64,000 nucleotides of DNA from NCBI GenBank assembly GCA_030789695.1, contig CM061132.1:157648817-157712816 (forward strand), written 5' to 3'. Below the pieces are notes generated by a model, which worked only from the letters and a program-made list of their open reading frames with translations, had not been told where the DNA came from and searched no databases. The stretch is from Scilla litardierei (lineage: Eukaryota > Streptophyta > Magnoliopsida > Asparagales > Asparagaceae). A program made the position numbers and the translations under genes. Positions 21,729 through 32,332 of the stretch are shown piece after piece. Position 1 is the first letter of the stretch; the number at the start of each line of letters is the position of its first letter.

Positions 21729-22104
21729 CGTTATCAGCACGAGCCTCTAAAAAATTTTCTTTCCTCAAATTTTTTTTCGTTCCGTTCGTTGCGAAGGCGA
21801 AGGCGAGAGGAGACGGGAGATCCACGAGCGCGGTGCAAGGCTTCCTCAATCGAGCGTCGTCATCCGCGTAGGGCTTCGTGCAACCGTCGCTATATCCGGA
21901 GGACGGATATAGAGGTAAAAATCATCAAAACGATGTATTTCAATCATATGTATGATTGCCCCCCTTGATCTCGCAAGATCGATACGGGGTTTTTGTTAAT
22001 CGCCCAAAAACGATGTAATTTATCGCCCAAAAATCATATTTTTATGATCCGAGGGTCTTTTCCCCTACTTCGACATCATCGGCCGCCGTTTTCGCGCCCT
22101 TGAC

Positions 22105-22520
22105 CCCCCGGCCTGACGCGGGGGGGAGCCGTCGATCTGCCCCCCTGCCGTCCCCCGGAAGGGGGCGGCCCTCGCCCGATAGGGCGGTTCGTCGCCCTTT
22201 TGCCCCCCCCGCCTGAAGCGGGGGGAGGCCCCCGCGACCGCCCGATAGGGTGGTTCGTCGCCCTTTTGCCTCCCCACCTGAAGCGGGGGGAGGCTCCCAC
22301 GACCGCCCGATAGGGCGGTTCGTCGCCCTTTTGCCCCCCCACCTGAAGCGGGGGGCGGCCCCCGCGACCGCCCGAAAGGGCGGTTCGTCGCCCTTTGCCC
22401 CCCCCGCCTGAAGCGGGGGGCGGCCCTCGCGACCGCCCGAAAGGGCGGTTCGTCGCCCTTTGCCCCCCGCCTGAAGCGGGGGGCGGCCCCCGCGACCGCC
22501 CGAAGGGCAGCTCCGCCTGC
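22105..22520. repeat. 65-bp GC-rich tandem repeat in the copia leader
   Basis: CGCCCGA boxes at about 22173, 22239, 22304, 22369, 22434 and 22497 mark a period of 63-66 bp. Each unit carries GGGCGGTTCGTCGCCCTTT, then a C-run, then CCTGAAGCGGGGGG. The period is not a multiple of three, so the long open frames here are incidental. Confidence 0.85.
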
Positions 22521-22660
22521 CCTTGCCCCCCCATCCACTGCAGGGGGAAGATTGGGGCGGCGGCGGCGGCGACTAACCCTAGCCGCCGTCGCCCCCCCCC
22601 ATAACCCTAGTGGGCTTTTTCGGCCCACATAACCCAAAAAAAATTCCTTTTTTTGGCTAC

Positions 22661-22699
22661 GGGCCTGAAGCCCGCAGCCGGCCTGCGGGCTTCAGGCCC
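22661..22699. repeat. Perfect 17-bp GC-rich stem-loop in the copia leader
   Basis: GGGCCTGAAGCCCGCAG (22661-22677) and its exact reverse complement (22683-22699) are separated by CCGGC. The left arm recurs at about 22741. Confidence 0.85.
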
Positions 22700-23691
22700 G
22701 CAGGCCACATTATTCAAAAAAAATAAAAACAATTTGGCAGCGGGCCTGAAGCCCGCAGCCGGCAGGCCACAATATCTTAAACAAAAAAGGGGGGCAAAGG
22801 CTATAAATAAGCCTTAAAAAGAACTTTTTGGGCCAAAAATCAATTTTAAAAGGGCGTTTGAGGGCCAATAAATTCGTGAAAAATCACGGTAATTTACGGG
22901 GCTATCATCGAGCATATAAGAATTTTATTGGGGACTTTTGGGGGTTATTTGGGATGATTTAAAAAGGAAAAATCATTTTCCTTCTACAACGAAAATGTTA
23001 GCTTTGGGCGCTTATTCAATTTTATTGATTAAACCCACTGGATTTACAACCATTGCATAGTAATGATTTTTCTTTACATGCTTTACATCACTGGCAAATT
23101 CTGTTGGATATTATATGCGTGGTTGTGCATTATATTTAAAAACTTAATAATTAGGAAGATCCTGCGACCGCTCTGCCGTTAGTCACCTAACCTAACGGTG
23201 TATGACGTTGCCCAGTGGTCCAATATTTATTAAGTAATTTAATGTTTTATCCTCATGCGAACATTAAATGCATGTGATGCCTCTGATGAAAATGTCTGAT
23301 GAAAATGTTGATGAGCACAATATTTCTACATGAATGGCTAAATGTGGTTTTTGGATTGGCTGTTTGAGTCCCACAGTTTATTTCCCGCACTTTTCTTTTA
23401 TTTTTGAGAGAAATTGTAGTGAGGAATTTATGTAAATGTCAAAGAAAGAAGACCAACTTCCATGGAGACGGAGGCAACATTTGAAGCTGGAGATATCATA
23501 TGGGACCCACGGGGTTTTCAAATTTGTATTTTCCTTTTAAAAAGCTGTAAATTTGTATAATTTGGACTTTGGACTCTTTCTTATGGGACTGGCCGATCCA
23601 CACATTTAGCCTTCATTAAATATTGCCTCCGCATGAAAATGTTTTCTTTGACAAAATATTAATTCATGCATGATTGTGCCCTGCTAGATAA

Positions 23692-24654
23692 ATGGCTAAA
23701 ATTGCAAGCGTTGATTTCGAAGTGCTGGAAGCATCAGGTAGAAACTAGCTAAGCTGGCAGCTAGATGTAAAGTTTCACCTGCGGGCAAAGTCCCTCATTG
23801 CTGCTGTGACAGAAAAAGAAAATGTTAGCGATATAGAGAAGGTGCAAGCCATCATCTATATTCGCCGCCATGTGGACAAGACCTTAAAGGCTGAATACCT
23901 TACGGTCGAAGATCCACTTGAGCTATGGACTGCCCTTGAGGACAGGTATAAACATCAGAAAGATGTTATACTCCCAAGGGCACGATACGAGTGGGAGAAC
24001 CTGAGACTGCAGGACTTTAAGTCCATTGCTGAGTACAACTCAGCATTTTTTAGCATCACCTCACGCTTGAAGTTGTGTGGTGAGAAAGTCTCAGAAGATC
24101 GCATGCTGGAAAAGACGTATACGTCTTTCCATGAAAAAGATGCGATACTCATGCAGCAATACCGTGAACGAAAGTTCACCAAGTATTCGGAGCTGCTGTC
24201 ATGTTTACTCATGTCCGAGAAAAACAGAGAGCTTCTTCTCGCCACTCACAATATGCGCCCTCCCGGCACTGCCCCCCTACCAAAAGCTCACCATTCCTCT
24301 TCCTTCAAAAAGAAGAGAGATAATAAAAGAAAAGAAAGACCACAGAAAGGGGGACAACCGAAAAGAGCCAAGGGCCAAGTACAGCAGTGAAAGAATGAAG
24401 GGAAGCGCAAGTTCACCTGGCGCAGAAATGACAAAAAGAAAAATGATGCACCCCCACCCAAGAGGGATTGGGAAGACCAATGCCACAGCTGTGGCATGAC
24501 AGGCCACTGGTCCAGAGTGTGTAGGACCCCAGTGCATCTCCAGGAGCTTTACAAACAAAGCAAGAAAAATAAAGCTGAAACAAACCTGGTGACATCTGAT
24601 GCTCCAGTCAAGTTCTCAGCTAATGACTTCGAATATGATGACCTGTTTGATTAG
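23692..24654 (+). pseudogene. Copia gag pseudogene
   Basis: The frame starts MAKIASVDFEVLEASG at 23692 and ends at TAG 24652-24654, about 320 codons. It contains the plant copia Gag core (YKHQKDVILPRARYEW, RLQDFKSIAEYNS, QQYRERKFTKYSELLSCLL), a Lys/Arg-rich stretch and a CCHC zinc knuckle CHSCGMTGHWSRVC (24481-24522). Two in-frame stops disable it: TAG at 23746-23748, where relatives have Tyr before LSW, and TGA at 24388-24390. The frame is otherwise open, so the damage is point mutations only. Confidence 0.88.
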
Positions 24655-25299
24655 CTTTTTCTTTTTATCTTAGCAAAGTTGTTTAGAACATTTCAAGTTA
24701 TGAGAGCATTTGAATTACGCAATCTGTTTTGAATAAAAATGTTTAGTAGACAGTAAATGAAAATGTTTATCTGAATGTGCCTAACGATTCATCTTTTAAT
24801 AGATGAAACTGCTCTCATAAATGATTAGTAGACAATAAACACGTACGATTTTTCAATACAAAGCCCAATATCAGGGCCATATTGAAGATCCAGGGAATGC
24901 AACACTGTTGCCCCCAAATGACACAGAATCAAAAGGATGCACTAATCTCTCCGAATTCCAAAAGAAACTTTCTAAGTTTCAAGGATATCTGTCTCAACAG
25001 ATTTCCATTTGGAAACAGCAAATGTAAATGAAAAATAAATTACTGTATGTAACGTCTCAAGAAAAAGGAGTAAAATCCATACTTGAACGTTTTGAGAGCC
25101 TTACAGGCCTCTACCATACAAAGATTCGGAGAAAGGAAGCGGAATTAAACGGAGCACCTGAAGTGCCCGATATCAGCCGAGTTTTTACTCTGGCATAATA
25201 AGATCTGGCCACCTAGGATCAGTAATGATGCACCGCATCTTATCCTATGGGTATGACTTAAAGAACCAGAAGATTCTTCAGAAGGGAGAATTCCCTAGC

Positions 25300-27990
25300 A
25301 TCCCTTATTATAAGGGAAAACTAATTGCAAGGCCATCTCCACGAAAAGTTGAAAAAGAATCTCCACGCTTCCTTAAAAAGAATACAAGGAGATAGATGTG
25401 GATAAAATCCACCACCCCTAGTGGGCTATTTCGGTACTTCATTGTACTGACAAATGCATCATCAGAACACTCGTATGTGTGTTTACTACAGACCCGCAAC
25501 TTAGCTTTTCCAAAGCTATTGGCACAAAAATAAACATGTTGCGGGCACATTTCCCAGACAATTAAATGTAGAAAATAAGTCTGGTTAATGTTGGGAAATA
25601 TACCTCCCGATCAATTCAAGAGTACTGCCAAGCAACGGGAATAGAAAATGAACATACAAGTGCCGCATGTTCATACCCAAAATGGGTCGGCAGAGTCAAT
25701 GAAAAGTAGACTCCAATGGATTGAACGTCCATTAAATCCCGATTTCCTATGGATGCATGGGGACATGCAAATTCTGCATGCTTCATCGTAAATGAAAATA
25801 AGACCCTCTGGAGGTCAGAGTCTCCAATGCAACTTGCATATGGAATGCCACCGAACATTTTTCATCTGAGAATCTTTGGTCGCGCAGTTTTAATCCCCAT
25901 TGCACCATCACAGAGGACCAAAATGATCCTCAACGTTGCCTAGGTATCAATGCAGGGCTTGACTCACCCTCACTTATAAGATACCTAGAACCCCAAACGG
26001 GGGACACATTTAAGGCACATCTTGAAGACTGTGATTTCGATGAGACGAGTTTTCCCCAAAATAGGCCCAGATACTGGAAAATCTGGCGCGAAGCAAATGT
26101 TAACGTGGGATACAAATTGCCTGACCCACTAATGATTCGGTAACAAAACAAATGTGAAGATGTGATCCTGAAGATCCTCCACAGAACAATGTTCACCACT
26201 TACCGAACTCATTTTCTGACAACCAGAAGATTGTCAGATCACACATCCCTGCTGCAAAAACTCCAGCTAGGATTGACATCCCTGAGAATGGATGCAACCC
26301 ACCAGCAGCAGAAGTGGCTGATCCTCAACAGAAAAGAGGCAGACCACCAGGCTCCAAGGACAGAAACTCCCGGAGACCTTAAGATAATACTACCACAGGA
26401 CAATGAGCTCATGTCCACACCCTCACCCTTCCCGGAATCCACTGCAGAGGAATTACCAGGAAAAGGTGAAATTGAAAGTAAATGTTGTACGTACTGGGGA
26501 GGTGTTGGACAGATAGAACATAAGTTATCGACAATGTATTCACGTATCATATTGCCATACACATCACAAAAGCTATGATGTTTATAAATTATCGTTCTAT
26601 ACTCCGTTGCTAGGCGGCAAACGTAGAGATTGGCCAAATGTGGAACGAGGCAATAAAAGATGAGCTGGACTCACTTATGAAACGTGAAATGTTCGGACCT
26701 GAAGTCCAGACACCAAAAGGTGTCAAACCTGTGGATAGAATATAGTATTGCACACATAAGAAAAAATAAATACAAAATCGTATGCTATAAGGTACAACCT
26801 ATAGCCCAAGGCAAATTTCACTGTAACTAGGGATCAAACAAATTAAAATGAGCATGACTCATAAATGATGCATCAGTCTCTAAGTTATCAAAAGCGAATA
26901 CCTTACGATTTGGCAAAGGAATTTCTGGATATGCTGTTATTGGATGTTGTGACGGCATACCTTCGGGGACATCTTGGTAAAGATAATTTCCACATTTCCT
27001 TAAATGCCTGAATAGATTTCGGGACGTCTATTCTATTAAAGAAAAACAATAAGAACAATGTACAACCAAGAGAATCGCTTGACAAAGCAATGATTCCTAC
27101 TGAGGGTTGTCTTTGCATCTGAGCAAAGAACAGGATTTGAGATCATAGTTGTAAACAACTAAAATCTCATCGGATCTCCTGAAGAGAAAACCGAGTCATC
27201 TGTTCAAGCCTGACTTTTAAACATGAAATAAAAAGACCTAGGCAAATATAAAGTCATGGCTCATAGAATCCTGTTAAAAACGCCCAGAAGTGCGTTGGAG
27301 AAATTAAAAGGACCATTGTCATCAAAAGTACACCTATGGGAGTATACTTAATGAATGAACAAAAAGAACCCTTCCGATCACTGGAAGAGGGGGAGGATAT
27401 AACTGGTCCTAAAGTCCCTTATCTAAGTGCAATCAGGCACTCCTGGCTAACTGCACGCGTCCCGATATAGCAATTGCAGTAAACTCATTAGCCAGAGATA
27501 GTTGGCACCTAAAAGGGCCATTAGGCCGGAGTTAAGCCTTCTGCGCTTCCTCCAAGGGTCGAAAGATTTGGACTTACAACATGAAGTATCATCCTCCAAT
27601 GTTCATGCAAATGCAGGTTACAGGTCCGGTCCCTATACTGAGAAATCACAGAACGGGTACCCACAGTGGGATGTCCATCTACTGCAGACCTGCAAAGCAA
27701 TTCATGAAGGCGACATCACCCTATCATTCCGAGATCCTCACCACACCAATGGTGTATTTGAGGGCGCCTGCTGGTACATCACATCCCAGTGACGATTGGG
27801 ATAGAGGCTGGTATTGTGGAGCTGACCACATAGTCTGAAGACCACATCAGAGGCGACAATACTTTGCACACATCTCTAGGGTTTCTGGATTCAGCAGCTA
27901 CTTAATTGTGAAAACTTTGTAATCTGTGTATATTTTCGGAATGTTGTAAATAGGAGTGATGAGATGAGCCTAAGAGATCTGAAAGCCTAA
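25300..27990 (+). pseudogene. Heavily degraded copia pol remnant
   Basis: Short blocks can be matched in order: integrase pieces (RNLAFPKLL near 25495; SPMQLAYGMPPNIFHLRIFG near 25830); the RGRPPGS linker near 26330; reverse transcriptase and RNase H pieces between 26620 and 27830 (for example LRFLQGSKDL near 27540). Stops, frameshifts and deletions are dense. Gag in the same element is much better kept, which suggests deletion and rearrangement in pol beyond simple ageing. Between 24655 and 25300 I see only decayed sequence. Confidence 0.7.
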
Positions 27991-28002
27991 GAGCTTTTAC
28001 AG

Positions 28003-28382
28003 ATCAGGGGGAGTTGAGTGAATTTGTACTCTTTTCCCTTAGCTATGGTTTTTCCCACTGGGTTATCCATAGCCAAAGGTTTTAATGAGGCAAATCACAT
28101 CAACTCGAGATCCTGAAGAATCCACCCCTCTGTGATGCTCAGAATCCAGACGTATTCATGAGCAGAGTCACTTGTACAAGTCAGGGGGAGTTAAAGAGCA
28201 TTTGTACTCTTTTTCCTTAACTATGGTTTTTCCCATTGGGTTTTCCATAGCTAAAGGTTTTAACGAGGCAAATCTCACCAACTCAGGATCCTGAAGTATC
28301 CACCCCATGTGAGACTCTCCTACGCTAAGAATCCTGAAGTATTCACGAGCAGAGTCCACACCTATGGCTGGATAAGGGCGAG
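28003..28382 (+). repeat. Tandem polypurine modules of the copia 3' UTR
   Basis: ATCAGGGGGAGTT (about 28004), GTCAGGGGGAGTT (about 28182) and GGATAAGGGCGAG (28370-28382) are spaced about 180 bases apart. The first two are each followed by TTTGTACTCTTTT and TTTTTCCCA blocks. The last abuts the LTR. Confidence 0.65.
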
Positions 28383-28530
28383 TGCTGTGGACGGTTATTT
28401 AACCGTGTTGGTTGAGATTCTGGGCTATCCTAGAGATAGGCCCATATCATTGTAAACACATCTTTGTACTCTCCCTATTGCCTATAAATAAAGAGCTGGG
28501 GACTCCCTCCCCAGTAGTTGATTCATAACA
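28383..28530 (+). repeat. Copia 3' LTR (148 bp)
   Basis: It begins TGCTGTGGACGG, ends TTCATAACA and is followed by the TSD GAAAC. TATAAATA is at 28483-28490. Confidence 0.92.
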
Positions 28531-28539
28531 GAAACCCAT

Positions 28540-28545
28540 TTTATT
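28540..28545 (-). terminator. Candidate poly(A) signal of the epoxide hydrolase gene
   Basis: AATAAA on the minus strand lies about 160 bases after the stop codon and only a few bases from the copia insertion. Cleavage normally occurs 10-30 bases further on, which is now LTR sequence. Confidence 0.5.
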
Positions 28546-28702
28546 ATTGGCATCAAACACAAACCCATTTCATAATAACATTGAGTCGCATACAGTCGAC
28601 CCCGTAAGCCATTGGCACATACACCAAGGCCGAACACTCAGACTCCCTTATAATAGTGTCCAGGCCCATACATACAGATGGCCCAACTTGCAAACCATTC
28701 GG

Positions 28703-30155
28703 CTAGAACTTCTTGAAGAAATCATGAATGCAAGCAGTAACCTCCTCGGGCTTTTCCTCGTTTATGAAATGCCCGACTCCCTCCATGACGACGACGTCGT
28801 CGAGCAGAGGGACGTATTTCTTGAGGCCGCCTTTGTGTATGTAGTCCTTGGCGCCCCCGGAGTTGTAGGTCAGATCCATGTCCCCCACCACGAACTTAGT
28901 CGGCACGTTTACCCCTGCCCCACTCCACGGCGCCGTCAGCTCCCAATTCCTACAACACAATCAAACGCCCCATTAGCCTAGCTTTAGCCTCGGTTATCTG
29001 ACAATCTGAGTGCAGCGTGAGCCCACGCACAAGTCCAAACACCGGTAGTAGTTCAGTGATCCGCTGAAGCCAGACTTGTCGAACTTGCCGGCGTAGTAGT
29101 TGACGTCGTCTTCTGAGAGCCAAGATGGCAGCGCAACTTGATCATCGGGCGAACCCCATCCTTCTTTCGGTACAAAAAGAGGGCCGGGGGTACGATAAGC
29201 AAGAACCTTCTTGAGTACCAAGGCAGTTCCTAGGCGAGCAAATTCTGCCTCCATTGCTCCAGGTTCCTGAGCGAGCAAGTTAATTTGAGTTTCCTCAACA
29301 ACAAAAAAACATGTAGCCCAAGAGAGAGGGAAAAAAAAAATTAATGGAACCTGAAATCGACAAATGTAGTATTCATCGCCGTAGGTGGCCCGCAAGAACT
29401 CAATAGACTTCCGTGCCGGATTCCGAGGCGTAAACGGAACGCTCAGCGCCACCAGCGCCTTCACCTTGTCCGGCCTAAACTGGCAGAGGCTCCACGCCAC
29501 CATCGCTCCCCAGTCATGACCCACCACAAACACCTTCGGGGAGAAAGAAAGAAAAAATTATAAAAGGGTTTTTCTCATATTAGTCCCTTATATTTTGTGT
29601 ATTTTGATATTAGTCCTTTAAATCTTTGTAATTTGATTTTAGTCCCTTAAAGGGACTATTTAGGTTAAACATTAAACATTTAAGGGACTATTTAGGTTAA
29701 CAAAAGGGACTATTTAGGTTAACGTTAAACATTTAAGGGACTAAATTCAAATTACAAAGATTTAAGGGACTAATATCAAAATACACATAATTTAAGGGTT
29801 TAATATGAGAAAAACCCAAAATTCAATATACGAAGGATACAGGTTGTGCTGCAGAATTAGGACTCGCCTGTTCCTGGCCCAAGGAGTCGATAAGAGCCAC
29901 AAGGTCGCCAACGATGTGGAAGATGGTGTAGGCTTCTTTGCCGGCGGGGGCCTCGGTGTCCCCGTATCCGCGAAGGTCCGGGGCGACGCAGCGGTAGCCC
30001 AGCCCGGCGAGGCCGGCCATCTGGTGGCGCCACGTGTACCAGAGCTCGGGGAATCCGTGGATGAGGAGGACCACCGGACCGTCGCCTTTCTCTGCCACGT
30101 GCATGTTTATGCCGTTGACGGCTACCGTGCGGTGTGCTATGTCCCCGTCGGCCAT
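28703..30155 (-). CDS. Soluble epoxide hydrolase (alpha/beta hydrolase), four exons
   Basis: Exons (minus strand): 30155-29868, 29533-29351, 29266-29031, 28949-28703; 954 nt, 317 aa, the usual plant length (about 315-320). The enzyme adds water to epoxides, typically of fatty acids, giving diols; no signal peptide is seen, so it is probably cytosolic. Family signatures: oxyanion HGFP (residues 33-36); nucleophile Asp103 in GHDWG; cap-domain tyrosines in YYICRF (151-156) and LNYYR (228-232); catalytic Asp261 in GDMDLTY; His296 in EGVGHF. The start is the ATG giving MADGDIAHRTV, matching relatives; an upstream in-frame ATG at 30225 adds 24 unlikely residues. Intron 1 has a GC donor (CAG/GCGAGT) and holds a MITE. 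Introns 2 and 3 have GT donors (intron 3 is phase 2). All catalytic residues are intact, so it looks functional. A copia insertion lies just past its poly(A) signal. Confidence 0.93.
29566..29816. mobile_element. MITE in intron 1 of the epoxide hydrolase gene
   Basis: The 251-bp foldback starts GGGTTTTTCTCATATTA and ends with its exact complement. The arms extend about 80 bp with few mismatches. The middle holds three copies of AGGGACTATTTAGGTTAA. A target duplication is not clear because the flanks are A-rich. Confidence 0.85.
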
Positions 30156-31481
30156 TTCCTTCTTGCCTGTTGTTTTTGAGCAGCAGCAGCGGATGTGTGA
30201 ACAAAATTTGCGGATAGAAACTGTCATGTATCGAGACAGACAGATAGATTGAGAGTTCTCAATTATTTCTCGTCCAACTTTTTCTGATTTCTTTCTTGGA
30301 GCACTTCGTTGTGTCGGGTGATAGGGAAAGGTCCTGTGACGGGTCGGATTTGTTTGAGATGGGTTTGGTAATCTTTAGATTCGTTCTGTAACGGGAATGA
30401 ACCTGAAAAGATAAAGCATTGCCCTTTTGTTATAGAGAAGGGCAAGGCAAGAATCTCCTTCTGCTTCTTGCCATCTAGCTGGTGCACCGTCGGTGGTCCC
30501 TGTGGCGGTAGGGCAGCGGCCCCCCTCGCGGTGCACCGTCGGTAGTCGGAAGAACCCGCCAGAATGTACCCCAAGGGCTGTGTGGGCTATGTAGAACTCT
30601 AGGGTTAGGGTTTTGTGACTTTTATACTTATAGAACAATTTCAGATAATTTTTGAGGAAAATTTAGCTTGATCAAAAATTTTTTAAGGCATAGATCATAT
30701 AAAAATTGCATGATATACTCACCAAATAATTTTTCATGATAATGATTCATCAATATCACGCGCAATTTAAAATTTAGATTAACCACGATCCTTGCATAAC
30801 AAATTAACACATAAAAATTTAATCTCTAAAATTAAATGTATGCATGAAGCAAATAATCAAACATGTTGCAGGTCTAGATCGAGGACACAAATAATAAAAA
30901 TCATACGATGATTCTTCACCAATCATCCAATAGATCTGGATCATATAGGATCACATTTCCAATAGAATCAAGTGGAAACGAGATGTAAAAATATTACCTG
31001 GATGTTGCCTAGCTTAGAGATCAAATCTCAGTAAGCTGTCGCCTTGCTTGATTATGAGTAAAACCCAACCTTATTTTTCTCAATCTTTTTTCTTCTCCCT
31101 TTCTATTCTCCTTTTGTTATTTCTTTTTTTCTTCTATTTCTGAGTAGATTCATTGTATCCGTTGATGTTGCCTATCTTTATTGCCATGCTTGAATACCAA
31201 GTCATATACCTATTCCAAGTGATAATTGCTAAATATATTTAGTATTTATGCCATTTTTGGCATACAATTCACATCATAATATGTGAATGTTACATCCTGA
31301 GATGACTTTTTTTGCTAAAAATAGCAAAATACATAAATACGCCGGACACTGTTAGACGTATTTAGCAGGACCCTTCCAAGTTCAACCAAGAGAAGGGGAA
31401 TGATATGAATAAAAATCCCATTTTTAAGTATCCGAATAATAGGTACAAGAGTACATGACCATTAGATTTACAAGAGATGGA
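30156..31481. other. Upstream region of the epoxide hydrolase gene
   Basis: No gene is seen. The first 480 bases are GC-mixed and include a direct repeat of GTGCACCGTCGGT (30482 and about 30532). The rest is AT-rich. The promoter must lie here, but no single TATA box stands out. Confidence 0.4.
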
Positions 31482-31636
31482 CTATATACACCTCAATTGA
31501 TGTATATGTATGTGACGCTTTGTCAAAAATAGAAAGAAAAATTGCATCATGTGTCACATCTCTTCCTCCCTCCCAATTTCTTTACATTTTTGGCAAAGTG
31601 TCACCTCCATACACATCTTTTTTGATGTGTATATAG
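31482..31636. mobile_element. Small MITE (155 bp)
   Basis: CTATATACAC (31482) pairs with GTGTATATAG (ending 31636). The arms stay largely complementary for about 60 bp, including TGACGCTTTGTCAAAAAT against ATTTTTGGCAAAGTGTCA. The superfamily is unclear; TA at the edges would suit Tc1/mariner-type MITEs. Bases 31637-32250 hold nothing recognisable. Confidence 0.75.
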
Positions 31637-32250
31637 CAATTCTCATTTACAAATGGACCGATTTGGGTGCATTTGAAGTAACATGTGTTAGAGTTCAGGC
31701 ATCGCATCCTTTCTAGCAATTAAAAATATTGGTACAACAAGGAATAATGCAGTCCTATGTTGCACATGCTGTCACCCTGACCCTTTAGCTTTTTGTGGAA
31801 CCAGATTCGTGACATGGTGTCGCATCGTTGAGCTTTGGCTTTCGAGGGGAATTGAGTTATCTGTGATGAGATATTATCTCCCTTTGGTGTTAGTTGGGCT
31901 CAAGTGGGTACGAACCAAGATGAAGATTTGCTATGGTTCATGTCTTGCAACCTTTCTAGTTGTTACAAATGTATCTTTTTGTTACAAATGTACGATTGTA
32001 ACAGTGATCCACATACATTCATCCTGCTTACATAAATTTTATTTTTCTGCACACGGATAATGTTTCTTTTTCTAGATGCTGCTAATGAAGCTTTGTATAT
32101 TTTATTTTTCTTGTACTTTAGGAACCAGAAATGTACAAAATGCTACTTCATTTTTTATTTTAGTTTTCAGAAGAAACGATAAGCATATACTCTCCTTGAG
32201 TTTCACTAGAAAGCTTTAGAAGAACCAATTAAAGTACCATAACAATAGCC

Positions 32251-32332
32251 AATGAGCCTTAGTTCAAATGGCACCTTCCTCGCTTTCCTGCGAGGCCACC
32301 CAGGTTCGATCCCGAGTGGATATGGCTTCTCA
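32251..32332 (+). mobile_element. tRNA-derived SINE head with pol III boxes
   Basis: TAGTTCAAATG (32260-32270) fits the A box and GGTTCGATCCC (32303-32313) fits the B box, 43 bases apart. This is the internal promoter layout of tRNA-related SINEs. It does not fold as a full tRNA. The body beyond 32332 is LTR-like sequence, so the SINE is truncated. Confidence 0.6.

Larger units (their letters stand above)
21580..28530 (+). mobile_element. Complete-length Ty1/copia with very short LTRs
   Basis: Near-identical terminal repeats of 149 and 148 bp (21580-21728 and 28383-28530) are flanked by the 5-bp duplication GAAAC (21575-21579 and 28531-28535). Inside are the leader motif GTTATCAGCACGAGCC, a GC-rich tandem array, gag (23692-24654), degraded pol (25300-27990) and polypurine modules. 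By eye the LTRs differ at 7 positions plus one indel, close to 5%, so the insertion is moderately old. Confidence 0.92.

Noticed and set aside
22065..22637. 190-codon GC-rich minus-strand ORF with repeated ASGGG/RATNRP peptides
   Set aside because: It is a by-product of the 65-bp tandem repeat in the copia leader; no known domain.
29857..30204. Alternative-frame ORF over epoxide hydrolase exon 1
   Set aside because: Arg/His/Gly-rich shadow; the overlapping frame has full family signatures.
32251..32332. Functional tRNA gene
   Set aside because: A and B boxes are present but no cloverleaf, anticodon arm or acceptor pairing can be drawn.
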